This document shows positions 34,839-43,161 of a stretch of 64,000 nt of DNA, in pieces. The translations under genes and the position numbers were made by a program. The notes under the pieces were generated by a model that worked only from the letters and a program-made list of their open reading frames with translations, was not told the DNA's origin and ran no database searches. Source of the stretch: Streptomyces parvus (lineage in GTDB: Bacteria; Actinomycetota; Actinomycetes; Streptomycetales; Streptomycetaceae); contig NZ_BMRY01000010.1 in the NCBI RefSeq assembly GCF_014648875.1, positions 1 to 64,000 of the forward strand, read 5' to 3'. Each line of letters begins with the position of its first letter. Positions within the stretch are counted from its first letter, which is position 1.

Positions 34839-35780
34839 ATGACGACGCACACCCTCCGCTCCAAGCGCCGCCGGTCGGCGCTGCGGAACGCGGCCTTCAT
34901 GTCGCCGTGGCTGATCGGGTTCTCTATCTTCTTCGCCTACCCGATGGTCTCGACGGTCTACTTCTCGTTCACGGACTACGACGGGTTCGGGGCACCGGTC
35001 TTCAACGGGCTGACGAACTGGACGTACGTCTTCCAGGACTATCCGATGTTCTGGCCGTCGCTGTGGAACACGCTCTGGCTGGTGCTCGTCGTGGTCACCT
35101 GCCGGGTCGTGTTCGGCCTCGGGATCGGGCTGCTGATCACGAAGATCAAGACGGGGACGGGGGTCTTCCGGACCCTGTTCTACCTGCCCTATCTGGCCCC
35201 GCCGGTCGCCGCGACGCTCGCCTTCGTCTTCCTCCTCAACCCCGGCACCGGGCCGGTCAACGCGATCCTCGGGGACTTCGGGCTGCCGACACCGGGCTGG
35301 TTCAACGACGCCTCCTGGTCCAAGCCGGCGCTCACCATGCTCGCGGTGTGGGGCATCGGGGACCTGATGGTCATCTTCATGGCCTCCCTGCTGGACGTGC
35401 CGACCGAGCAGTACGAGGCGGCCGAGCTGGACGGCGCGTCCGCCTGGCAGAAGTTCCGCTTCGTGACCCTGCCGAACATCTCGCCCATCGTGCTGTTCGC
35501 GGTGGTGACGGGCGTCATCCAGGCGATGCAGTACTACACACAGCCGCTGGTCGCCGGAAAGGTCGCCTCCGGGGTCATCGGCGGCTCCGGCCAGTCCTTC
35601 GAACCCGGCTATCCCGACAAGTCGACACTGACGCTTCCACAGCTCGTCTACAACCTGGGCTTCCAGCGCTTCGACTACGGCGCCGCCTGTGTCGTCGCCC
35701 TCGTGCTGTTCGCCCTGGCCATGGCCTTCACGGCGCTGCTGATGCGGGGCCGCAACAACCTGATCTCGGCGGGTGACTGA
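34839..35780 (+). CDS. csnF: Sugar ABC transporter permease CsnF
   Basis: A 313-residue inner-membrane permease of the MalF type with six visible membrane segments, beginning WLIGFSIFFAYPMVSTVYFS. The ATPase-contact EAA loop is EQYEAAELDGASAWQKFRFV followed by LPNISP near residue 195. It pairs with CsnG and lies in tight operon order (7 bases after csnE and 3 bases before csnG). No ABC ATPase gene follows in the operon, as in other Streptomyces sugar systems served by MsiK. Confidence 0.88.
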   Translation: MTTHTLRSKRRRSALRNAAFMSPWLIGFSIFFAYPMVSTVYFSFTDYDGFGAPVFNGLTNWTYVFQDYPMFWPSLWNTLWLVLVVVTCRVVFGLGIGLLITKIKTGTGVFRTLFYLPYLAPPVAATLAFVFLLNPGTGPVNAILGDFGLPTPGWFNDASWSKPALTMLAVWGIGDLMVIFMASLLDVPTEQYEAAELDGASAWQKFRFVTLPNISPIVLFAVVTGVIQAMQYYTQPLVAGKVASGVIGGSGQSFEPGYPDKSTLTLPQLVYNLGFQRFDYGAACVVALVLFALAMAFTALLMRGRNNLISAGD

Positions 35781-35783
35781 GCC

Positions 35784-36695
35784 ATGACCGACCTTCTCGA
35801 CCCTGTCCGCAAAGCCACTGCCGCACCCCCGGAGCGCCCCGTGCGGACGGCCGCCGCCCGCACAGCCCGCCGCAAGGCGCTGCTGCACTGGATCGCCGTG
35901 CACTCCCTCGGGATCGCCGCCGCGCTCTTCTTCGTGCTGCCGTTCGTCTTCGTGGTGCTGACGTCGCTGATGAGCGACCAGCAGGCGCTGACCCGGGACC
36001 TCACCCCGAACACCTGGGAGTGGGGCAACTACGAACGGGTCTTCAACACCCCGGGCTTTCTGACCTGGTGGCGCAACACCCTGCTGTACGCGGGCCTCGG
36101 CACCGTCCTCACCGTGGTGTCGTCGATCCCGGTGGCGTACGCGCTGGCGAAGTTCCGCTTCCGGGGCCGCAAGCTGTCGCTGATGCTCGTCATCTCGATG
36201 ATGATGCTGCCGCCGCAGGTCGTCATCATCCCGATGTACCTGTTCTGGGCGAAGCAGATGGACCTGTCCGGCACGTTGTGGCCGCTGATCATCCCGATGG
36301 CCTTCGGCGACGCGTTCTCCATCTTCCTGCTGCGGCAGTTCCTGCTGACCATCCCGAACGAGTACCTGGACGCCGCGAAGGTCGACGGCTGCGGTGAGTT
36401 CCGTACGCTGATGAAGGTCGTCCTGCCGATGGCCAGGCCGGGGATAGCGGCCGTCGCCCTCTTCCAGTTCTTCGCCGCCTGGAACGACTACTTCGGACCA
36501 CAGATCTACGCCTCGGAGAACCCGGCCGCCTGGACGCTCAGTTACGGCCTCGAATCCTTCAAGGGCGCACACCACACCGACTGGAACCTGACCATGGCCG
36601 CGACCGTTCTGGTCATGGCCCCCGTGATCGCCGTCTTCTTCTTCGCCCAGAAGGCATTCGTCGAGGGCGTCACACTGACCGGAGTAAAGGGCTGA
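35784..36695 (+). CDS. csnG: Sugar ABC transporter permease CsnG
   Basis: A 303-residue MalG-type permease. A basic cytoplasmic N-terminus (RTAAARTARRKALLHW) precedes the first membrane segment; the EAA loop is NEYLDAAKVDGCGEFRTLMK and LPMARPG, and FFAAWNDYFGPQIYA is the family signature after it. It forms the membrane channel with CsnF for glucosamine oligomer uptake. The stop codon is one base before the csnH ATG, so translation of the two is likely coupled. Confidence 0.88.
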   Translation: MTDLLDPVRKATAAPPERPVRTAAARTARRKALLHWIAVHSLGIAAALFFVLPFVFVVLTSLMSDQQALTRDLTPNTWEWGNYERVFNTPGFLTWWRNTLLYAGLGTVLTVVSSIPVAYALAKFRFRGRKLSLMLVISMMMLPPQVVIIPMYLFWAKQMDLSGTLWPLIIPMAFGDAFSIFLLRQFLLTIPNEYLDAAKVDGCGEFRTLMKVVLPMARPGIAAVALFQFFAAWNDYFGPQIYASENPAAWTLSYGLESFKGAHHTDWNLTMAATVLVMAPVIAVFFFAQKAFVEGVTLTGVKG

Positions 36696-36696
36696 C

Positions 36697-37962
36697 ATGA
36701 AGCTCGCAGTAGTGGGTGGCGGGTCCACCTACACCCCTGAACTGATCGACGGATTCGCCCGGCTGCGGGACACGCTGCCGATCGAGGAGCTGGTGCTCGT
36801 CGATCCGGCGGCCGACCGCCTGGAGCTGGTCTCCGGCCTGGCCCGGCGGATCTTCGCCAAGCAGGACCACGCGGGAAGGATCACGACGACCACCGACCTC
36901 GACGCGGGCGTCGCCGACGCCGACGCGGTCCTGCTCCAGCTGCGCGTCGGCGGGCAGGCCGCGCGCAACCAGGACGAGACCTGGCCGCTGGAGTGCGGCT
37001 GCGTCGGCCAGGAGACCACCGGCGCCGGCGGCCTCGCCAAGGCGCTGCGCACCGTGCCGGTCGTCCTGGACATCGCCGAGCGGGTCCGCCGCACCAATCC
37101 GGACGCCTGGATCATCGACTTCACCAACCCGGTCGGCATCGTCACCCGCGCCCTCCTCCAGGCCGGGCACAAGGCGGTCGGTCTGTGCAACGTGGCGATC
37201 GGCTTCCAGCGGAAGTTCGCCCGGCTGCTGGAGGTGGAGCCGGGCCAGGTGCACCTCGACCACGTCGGGCTCAACCACCTGAGCTGGGAGCTGGGGGTGC
37301 GCCTCGGCGGCCCGGACGGTGAGAACGTCCTGCCGAAGCTGCTCGCGGAGCACGGCGACGCCATCGCGGACGATCTCCGCATGCCGCGGAAGCTGGTGGA
37401 CCGGCTCGGCGTCGTCCCCTCCTACTACCTGCGCTACTTCTACGCCCACGACGAGGTGGTGAAGGAGCTGGGCACCAAGCCGTCGCGGGCCGCCGAGGTC
37501 GCGGCGATGGAGAAGGAACTGCTGGAGATGTACGGCGACCCGGCGCTCGACGAGAAGCCCGAGCTGCTCGCCAAGCGCGGCGGCGCGTTCTACTCCGAGG
37601 CGGCCGTGGACCTGGCGGCCTCGCTGCTGGGCGACGGCGGCTCCCCGGTCCAGGTGGTCAACACGTACAACAACGGGACCCTGCCGTTCCTCGCGGACGA
37701 CGCGGTGATCGAGGTGCAGGCCCGGGTCGGCCGCGACGGCGCCACGCCGCTGGCCGTCCCGGCACTGGACCCGCTGTACGCCGGTCTCATCGCCAACGTC
37801 ACGGCGTACGAGGACCTCGCCCTGGAAGCGGCGGTGCGCGGGGGCCGGGACCGGGTCTTCAAGGCGCTGCTGGCCCACCCGCTGATCGGCCAGTTCGACT
37901 ACGCCGAGGGCCTCACCGACCGGCTGATCGCCCACAACCGGGAGCACCTGGCGTGGGCGTGA
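36697..37962 (+). CDS. csnH: GH4 glycosidase CsnH (6-phospho-beta-glucosidase family)
   Basis: A 421-residue cytosolic GH4 enzyme, a family that cleaves glycosides by an NAD- and Mn-dependent oxidation-elimination route. The N-terminal NAD site is VVGGGSTYTPELI. Other landmarks are RVGGQAARNQDE, QETTGAGGLAKALRT, FTNPVGIVTRALL, GLCNVAIGFQRK with the metal-binding Cys, and GLNHLSWE with the metal-binding His. In this locus it probably splits imported glucosamine oligosaccharides, perhaps after phosphorylation by CsnK. Family members are often called 6-phospho-beta-glucosidases. The stop overlaps the csnK start. Confidence 0.87.
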   Translation: MKLAVVGGGSTYTPELIDGFARLRDTLPIEELVLVDPAADRLELVSGLARRIFAKQDHAGRITTTTDLDAGVADADAVLLQLRVGGQAARNQDETWPLECGCVGQETTGAGGLAKALRTVPVVLDIAERVRRTNPDAWIIDFTNPVGIVTRALLQAGHKAVGLCNVAIGFQRKFARLLEVEPGQVHLDHVGLNHLSWELGVRLGGPDGENVLPKLLAEHGDAIADDLRMPRKLVDRLGVVPSYYLRYFYAHDEVVKELGTKPSRAAEVAAMEKELLEMYGDPALDEKPELLAKRGGAFYSEAAVDLAASLLGDGGSPVQVVNTYNNGTLPFLADDAVIEVQARVGRDGATPLAVPALDPLYAGLIANVTAYEDLALEAAVRGGRDRVFKALLAHPLIGQFDYAEGLTDRLIAHNREHLAWA

Positions 37963-38927
37963 ACGTGTCGGTCGTCGCCATCGACGCGGGCAACAGCAAG
38001 ACCGATGTGGCACTGATCGGCGAGGACGGCACGGTGCTGGCCACGGCGCGCGGCGGCGGATTCCAGCCGCCGGCGATCGGGGTGGACGCCGCGATCGACG
38101 TGCTGGCAGGGGTGCTGGAACGGGCGGTCGCGGAGCTGCCGGCTCCGCCCGTCCTCTCCGGCCATGTCTCCGCCTGTCTGGCCAACGCCGATCTGCCGGT
38201 CGAGGAGGCCGAGTTGGCCGCCGCGCTGGAGTCCCGCGGGTGGGGCTCCTCGGTGGAGGTGCGCAACGACACCTTCGCGATCCTGCGCGCCGGGGTGGAC
38301 GAGCCCCGGGGCGTCGCGGTGGTGTGCGGGGCGGGCATCAACTGCGTGGGCATGACCCCGGACGGGCGGACCGCCCGCTTCCCCGCGATCGGGCGCATCT
38401 CCGGTGACTGGGGCGGCGGTTCGGGGCTCGCGGAGGAAGCGCTGTGGTTCGCCGCGCGCGCCGAGGACGGGCGCGGCGAGGCTTCGGAGCTGGCCCGCGC
38501 GCTGCCACGCCATTTCGGGCTCGACTCGATGTACGGCCTGATCGAGGCGCTGCACCGGGGCGCGATCCCGCTGGGGCGGCGGCACGAGCTGACGCCGGTG
38601 CTGTTCGCCACGGCGGAGGCCGGGGACCCGGTGGCGGCCGCGCTGGTGAAGCGGCAGGCGCACGAGGTGGTGGCGATGGCCTCGGTCGCGCTGGACCGCC
38701 TCGATCTGCTGGAGGAGGAGGTTCCGGTGCTGCTGGGCGGCAGTGTGCTGGCCGCGCGCCACCCGCAGCTCAACGACCGGATCGCCGCGCTGCTGGCCGC
38801 CCGCGCCCCGAAGGCCGAGGTGCGCGTCGTGTCCGAGCCGCCGGTGCTGGGCGCGGCGCTGCTGGGCCTGGACCGGACGGGCGCGGGTCCGGAGGCCCAC
38901 CGGAGGCTGCGCGCGCGGTACGCCTGA
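37959..38927 (+). CDS. csnK: BadF/BadG-family sugar kinase CsnK
   Basis: A 322-residue ASKHA-fold kinase of the BadF/BadG/BcrA/BcrD ATPase group, which contains N-acetylglucosamine and glucosamine kinases. The phosphate-1 loop is VVAIDAGNSKTDVALI and the phosphate-2 segment is VVCGAGINCVGMTPDG, with RISGDWGGGSGLAEEAL and VLLGGSVLAAR as further sites. It should phosphorylate glucosamine or its oligomers released in the cell. The GTG at 37959 forms a GTGA overlap with the csnH stop; an in-frame GTG at 37953 is an alternative. It is the last gene of the csn operon. Confidence 0.85.
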   Translation: MNVSVVAIDAGNSKTDVALIGEDGTVLATARGGGFQPPAIGVDAAIDVLAGVLERAVAELPAPPVLSGHVSACLANADLPVEEAELAAALESRGWGSSVEVRNDTFAILRAGVDEPRGVAVVCGAGINCVGMTPDGRTARFPAIGRISGDWGGGSGLAEEALWFAARAEDGRGEASELARALPRHFGLDSMYGLIEALHRGAIPLGRRHELTPVLFATAEAGDPVAAALVKRQAHEVVAMASVALDRLDLLEEEVPVLLGGSVLAARHPQLNDRIAALLAARAPKAEVRVVSEPPVLGAALLGLDRTGAGPEAHRRLRARYA

Positions 38928-39233
38928 GGGTTCCGGGTCCGGTACGCCGCTCGTCGGGGAAACGTCCCTTCACGCACACCGCGTGGGGGGACGCTTCTCG
39001 TGCGTTCCTCGTACGTTCCTCGTACGGGTGAACGGCCGGCGTACGAGGGGCGCGAGGGAACCGATCGGGCTTCTGGAACGTGTACCTGATGGGAAGTCCG
39101 TTCGCTTATGGGGATGTATCAGGGCACGTTGTGCTGCTTGCCTTGATCGGCCGCGTCCGCCCTGATCGAATGCGGGGACTGATGACGGGGACAGGACGGG
39201 GACCCAACTGTCAGTGACCGAGGGGGAGGTCGA
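38928..39233. other. Intergenic region between csn operon and signalling island
   Basis: About 306 bases without a supported gene. The left part holds the CCTCGTACG repeats described separately. The right part is moderately AT-rich (CGCTTATGGGGATGTATCAG at 39102) and should contain the promoter of the GlnX-like gene. TTGATC at 39142 could be a -35, but I see no good -10. GGGGGAGG precedes the GTG start at 39234. Confidence 0.5.
39007..39048. repeat. Repeated CCTCGTACG elements forming an inverted repeat
   Basis: CCTCGTACG occurs at 39007-39015 and 39018-39026 in direct order and as its exact complement CGTACGAGG at 39040-39048. The second and third copies can form a 9-bp stem with a 13-base loop. 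It may end csnK transcription or bind a factor; there is no T run. Confidence 0.6.
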
Positions 39234-40619
39234 GTGACACACCCGCCGAGCGGCGGCCCGCAGACGCTGCTGACGCCGGACCCGGCGTCCGGGCACGTCG
39301 GCGTGGACGCACAGCGCACCACGTGGACCGCGCAGGCGCGGCGCCTGCGTGCCGTGGCGACGACCGAGCCCGGCCGGCTCCAGATCATCGGGGCCGTCCT
39401 GGCCCTGCTGGTCATCGCGTTCGGCGCGGTGACCACGCTGGAGACATCGCAGCGGGCCTCCTCGGCCGACGACGTGGTCAGCCGCAGCCAGCCGCTCAGC
39501 GCCGACGCGGCGGACATCTACCGCTTCCTGGCGGACGCCGACACGACGGCGGCCAGTGGGTTCCTCGCTGGGGCGCAGGAGCCCGAAGCGGTGCAGGAGC
39601 GGTATCGGAAGGACATCGAGGAGGCGGCACGGCTGCTGGTGAAGGCGTCGGGGTCCACCGACTCCGCCAGTGCGTCCAGCCGTGAGATAGCCACCCTCAA
39701 CAAGCTGCTCCCGGTCTACACGGGTCTGATCGAGCGTGCCCGCGCCAACAACCGCCAGGGCCTGCCGCTCGGCGGCGCCTATCTCCGCTACGCGAACCAG
39801 AAGATGACCGGTGAGATGCTCCCCGCCGCCGAGCGGCTGTACGGGGCGGAGACGGGCCGGCTGGAGAGCGACTCCGCCGACGCGCGGCAGTGGCCGCTGT
39901 GGTCGGTCGGCGCCGGGATCGTCGTGCTCGGCGCGCTGGGGTGGATGCAGCGGCGCACCTACCGCCGGACGAACCGGGTGCTGAACCCCGGGCTCCTGGC
40001 GGCGACGGCCGCCGCCTCGGTGGTGGTGCTCTGGCTGGCCGTGGGGCACACGGTGGCCCGCGCGGAGCTGCGGTCGGCGATGGTGCACGGGCAGGAGTCG
40101 CTGGATGTGCTGGGCGACGCCCGGATCAACTCCCTGAAGGCCCGCGCCAACGAGAACCTCACCCTGGTGGCGCGGGGCGCGGTGCTGACGCCCGACGGCT
40201 CCGCCGACCAGTACGAGGCGGACTACAGCTCGGGGATGGCTGCGCTGAAGGCTCAGCTGAAGAAGGCCGGGCGGCTCGCGGACGACGCCGGCGGGAGCGC
40301 GCCGGTGGCCGAAGCGGCGGACGGTGTGTCGCAGTGGCAGGTGCGGCACCGTGAGGCCCGGGCCACGGACGACCGGGGCGACTACGACGGCGCGCTGGAG
40401 CAGATCATCGGGACGGAGAAGTCCACCGGGCAGTCCTTCCAGCAGGTGGACGCCGCGCTGGAGAAGGCGCTCGCCCATGAGCAGGGCGAGTTCACCTCGG
40501 CGGCGAAGGACGGGCGCGGGGCCCTGCGGGGTCTGCCGACCGGGGCCGCGGCCCTGGCGGTGCTGGGGGCGGTCGCCGTGATCGTCGGGGTCAACCGCAG
40601 GCTCTCGGAGTACCGGTGA
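39234..40619 (+). CDS. GlnX-like four-TM sensor protein
   Basis: A 461-residue membrane protein with four membrane segments: about 48-67, 220-237, 254-273 and 437-456. Two extracytoplasmic stretches of about 150 residues lie between segments 1-2 and 3-4; both are helical and resemble four-helix-bundle sensor domains. No kinase, HAMP or catalytic domain is present. Its order with a GlnH-like binding protein and a PknG-like kinase matches mycobacterial glnX-glnH-pknG, in which GlnX relays amino-acid binding to PknG. The start GTG at 39234 has GGGGGAGG upstream. The stop overlaps the next gene region (GTGA at 40616). Confidence 0.82.
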   Translation: MTHPPSGGPQTLLTPDPASGHVGVDAQRTTWTAQARRLRAVATTEPGRLQIIGAVLALLVIAFGAVTTLETSQRASSADDVVSRSQPLSADAADIYRFLADADTTAASGFLAGAQEPEAVQERYRKDIEEAARLLVKASGSTDSASASSREIATLNKLLPVYTGLIERARANNRQGLPLGGAYLRYANQKMTGEMLPAAERLYGAETGRLESDSADARQWPLWSVGAGIVVLGALGWMQRRTYRRTNRVLNPGLLAATAAASVVVLWLAVGHTVARAELRSAMVHGQESLDVLGDARINSLKARANENLTLVARGAVLTPDGSADQYEADYSSGMAALKAQLKKAGRLADDAGGSAPVAEAADGVSQWQVRHREARATDDRGDYDGALEQIIGTEKSTGQSFQQVDAALEKALAHEQGEFTSAAKDGRGALRGLPTGAAALAVLGAVAVIVGVNRRLSEYR

Positions 40620-40630
40620 GAGGGGCAGCG

Positions 40631-41665
40631 ATGAGCAGGTCGAAGGACCGGCCCGGGCGCGGCCGTCTGCGCGGCTGGGGCGGGGTGACGGGGATGGCGG
40701 TGGCGTGCGCGGTCACCGCGGCGGTCACCCTGCTGCCGCTGGCCCACCACAGCGTCGGGCCGGCCGGGGCGGGCACGTCGGGCGGGGTGGCGACGGCCGA
40801 CCGGGCACGGGCCGAGGCGTGCACCGAGCCGGAGGCGAGCCTGCCCGCGTCCGGAGACGACGGGCCGAACATCGACAGGATCAAGGAACGCGGCAAGCTG
40901 ATCGCGGGCGTCGACCAGAACAGCTTCCGCTGGGGCTACCGCAATCCGGAGAGCGGTGACCTGGAGGGGTTCGACATCGATCTGGTGCGGGCCATCGCCG
41001 ACGACCTCCTGGGCGACCCCGACGCGGTGATCTTCCGGGCCATCCCCACCAACCAGCGCATCGCCGCCCTGGAGAACGACCGGGTCGACGTCGTCGTGCG
41101 GACGATGACGATCAACTGCAAGCGGCTGGAGCAGGTGTCCTTCTCCACCGCCTACTTCCGGGCGGGGCAGCAGGTGCTCGCGCCCAAGGAGTCGCCGATC
41201 ACCGGTTACGACTCCTCGCTGAAGGGCAAGCGGGTCTGCTCGGCCGAGGGCTCCACGGCGTACGAGGCGCTGGAGGAGAAGTCCTTCGGGGCGCTCTACA
41301 AGGACGATTTCGACGGTACCGAGCGCGACCCGGACCTGCTGACCGTGCCCAACCAGCTGGACTGCCTGGTGCGGCTCCAGCTCGGTGAGGTCGACGCGGT
41401 CGTCACGGACAACGCCCTGGCGGCCGGGCAGGCGGCGCAGGACCCGGCGGTGGAGCTCAAGGGAAAGGACCCGTTCACCACGGAGTACTACGGCGTCGCC
41501 ACGAAGAAGGGCTCCGACGATCTGGTGGCCCGGGTCAACAAGGTCCTCGTCGACTACCGGGCGGGCGGCAAGGACAGCGCCTGGATGCGGTCCTACGAGA
41601 AGTGGCTGGCGACCGGCCTGCCCGGGATCACCGCACCGCCCGCCCCCAAGTACCGCACCGACTGA
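40631..41665 (+). CDS. GlnH-like amino-acid-binding protein
   Basis: A 344-residue solute-binding protein of the polar amino-acid family (SBP_bac_3). After an N-terminal anchor (about 16-36, GMAVACAVTAAVTLLPLAHH) the binding domain runs from IDRIKERGKLIAGVDQNSFR to YEKWLATGLPG, with GDLEGFDIDLVRAIA and NDRVDVVVRTMT as family segments. Unlike a typical lipoprotein there is no lipobox cysteine. Four cysteines in the mature part (in EACTEP, INCKRL, RVCSAE and LDCLVR) could pair outside the cell. Mycobacterial GlnH binds Asp/Asn/Glu/Gln and signals to PknG rather than only feeding a transporter. ATG 40631 has GAGGGG upstream; GTG 40616, overlapping the previous stop, is the alternative. Confidence 0.83.
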   Translation: MSRSKDRPGRGRLRGWGGVTGMAVACAVTAAVTLLPLAHHSVGPAGAGTSGGVATADRARAEACTEPEASLPASGDDGPNIDRIKERGKLIAGVDQNSFRWGYRNPESGDLEGFDIDLVRAIADDLLGDPDAVIFRAIPTNQRIAALENDRVDVVVRTMTINCKRLEQVSFSTAYFRAGQQVLAPKESPITGYDSSLKGKRVCSAEGSTAYEALEEKSFGALYKDDFDGTERDPDLLTVPNQLDCLVRLQLGEVDAVVTDNALAAGQAAQDPAVELKGKDPFTTEYYGVATKKGSDDLVARVNKVLVDYRAGGKDSAWMRSYEKWLATGLPGITAPPAPKYRTD

Positions 41666-41675
41666 CCCCGTGACC

Positions 41676-41699
41676 CCCCGCGGCGCCCGCGCCGCGGGG
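41676..41699 (+). terminator. Hairpin inside the signalling island
   Basis: CCCCGCGGC (41676-41684) pairs perfectly with GCCGCGGGG (41691-41699) around six bases, directly after the GlnH-like gene. It lies between genes in the same direction, so it may end a first transcript or dampen readthrough into the coiled-coil and kinase genes. Confidence 0.6.
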
Positions 41700-41808
41700 C
41701 CGTGCACCACAGCGGCGTACGGACCGGAACGAGCGGGCCGGAGCAGACCGACAGCAGACCGATCCCGCCGGGCCCACCGGCCCGGCGGGGAGAGCGGAGA
41801 GGTGATCG

Positions 41809-43161
41809 ATGGGCGTCGCGGGATCCTTTCCCGGCTACACGGGGAGGTCCTCCGGACCGGTCATGGACCGGGAGGAGGCGGACCGTGCGCTGGCCCGGCT
41901 CGGGGCGGAGCACGAGGCCATCGAGACCTCGCTCCTCGCGCTCCAGGACCATGCCGGGCGCCGGCTCCTGGAGGGCGCCGAGCTGACCGGCGTCACCCGG
42001 GAGCGCTGGGCCGCCACCGAGCAGTCGATCACCCTCCTGTGGGGGTATTTCGACGCGTACGCGGACGCCCTGTCCGAGGCCCGCGAGATCCGTGCGCGCC
42101 GCCGCCATCCGAACCGGGACGACCTCACCGCGCTGACCGAGCTGCTGCGGGGCGAGTCGGTCACGGTCGCCAACCCGGGTGCGGTGCCGCCGCCTTCGGC
42201 CGCGGGGCCGGCCCGGCTCTCCGAGCGGTTCTCGCTCCAGGAGCTGGTCGCCCGGATGAACGAGCTGTACGCCAGGTCCCTGGACATGGTCGTCGCCGCC
42301 GACTCCGTCTGGTCGGCGCTGCCCGCCCGGATCGACCTGCTCGCGGCCGAGCTGCACCGCACACGTTCGCTGGCGCACTCGGTGGGAGTGCGGCCCGGTG
42401 AGCATCCGGCCGGGGACGATCTCGCGGAGATCACCGAGGAGCTGACGACGCTGCGGGTGCAGGTGATCTCGGACCCGCTGGCGTTCTGGCTGCCGGGTCC
42501 CGGCAGCGCCGCGCCCGGCGGCGGGCGCCCGGACACCTCGCGCTACGACCGGGCGGCCCGCGCCCTGGAGGACGTACGGCGCGAGATCGAGGCGGTGCTC
42601 GCGGTCCGGCAGGACGCGGAGGCGCGCCTGGTGCGGCTGCGGGACGTGCTCTCGCGGGCCGACCGCACGCTGACGGAGGCGCGCGCGGCGCGCGGCGAGG
42701 TGCTGGCGAAGATCGCCGCATCCGAGGTGCCCGCGGTCAGCGGTCCGCCGACCGCTCTCCAGGAGCGCCTGGCGGCCGCGTCGGAACACCGCCGGCATGC
42801 CCAGTGGCACCGGCTGTCACCGCTGCTGGAGGCCTTGGAGCAGGAGGCCGAGGACGAACTGCTGCGCGCGCGTGAGTCGTTGACGTCGGTGACCGCGCCG
42901 CTGGCGGTCCGCGCGGAGCTGCGCGGCCGGCTCGACGCGTACAAGGCGAAGGTGGCCCGGCACGGCCTGGCGGAGGATCCGCTGCTGATCGAGCGGTACG
43001 ACGCGGCGCGGCGCATGCTGTGGAGTGCGCCGTGCGATCTGCGGGTCGCCGAGCAGGCCGTCCTGCGCTACCAGCACGCGGTCGCGGAGTCGTTGCGGCC
43101 GCACCGGCCCGACGGACCGCAGGACGGGCGGGGCGCGGGCGAACAGGGGGAATCACGATGA
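41809..43161 (+). CDS. Coiled-coil protein of unknown function in kinase operon
   Basis: A 450-residue soluble, strongly helical protein rich in Ala, Arg, Glu and Leu. Coiled-coil-like stretches are about 20-110 (REEADRALARLGAEHEAIET), 140-215 and 245-420 (ARALEDVRREIEAVLAVRQD and EALEQEAEDELLRARESLTS). No enzyme motif, cysteine-based zinc site or membrane segment is present. The stop overlaps the kinase start (ATGA at 43158-43161), so it is translationally coupled to the PknG-like kinase, which suggests a partner, scaffold or substrate. An in-frame ATG at 41863 (MDREEADRAL) is an alternative start. I do not recognise the family. Confidence 0.75.
   Translation: MGVAGSFPGYTGRSSGPVMDREEADRALARLGAEHEAIETSLLALQDHAGRRLLEGAELTGVTRERWAATEQSITLLWGYFDAYADALSEAREIRARRRHPNRDDLTALTELLRGESVTVANPGAVPPPSAAGPARLSERFSLQELVARMNELYARSLDMVVAADSVWSALPARIDLLAAELHRTRSLAHSVGVRPGEHPAGDDLAEITEELTTLRVQVISDPLAFWLPGPGSAAPGGGRPDTSRYDRAARALEDVRREIEAVLAVRQDAEARLVRLRDVLSRADRTLTEARAARGEVLAKIAASEVPAVSGPPTALQERLAAASEHRRHAQWHRLSPLLEALEQEAEDELLRARESLTSVTAPLAVRAELRGRLDAYKAKVARHGLAEDPLLIERYDAARRMLWSAPCDLRVAEQAVLRYQHAVAESLRPHRPDGPQDGRGAGEQGESR

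Noticed and set aside
34832..39233. Search for an ABC ATPase gene in or after the csn operon
   Set aside because: No Walker A/signature/Walker B set occurs in any frame I read. The absence is typical for MsiK-served systems, not a lost gene.
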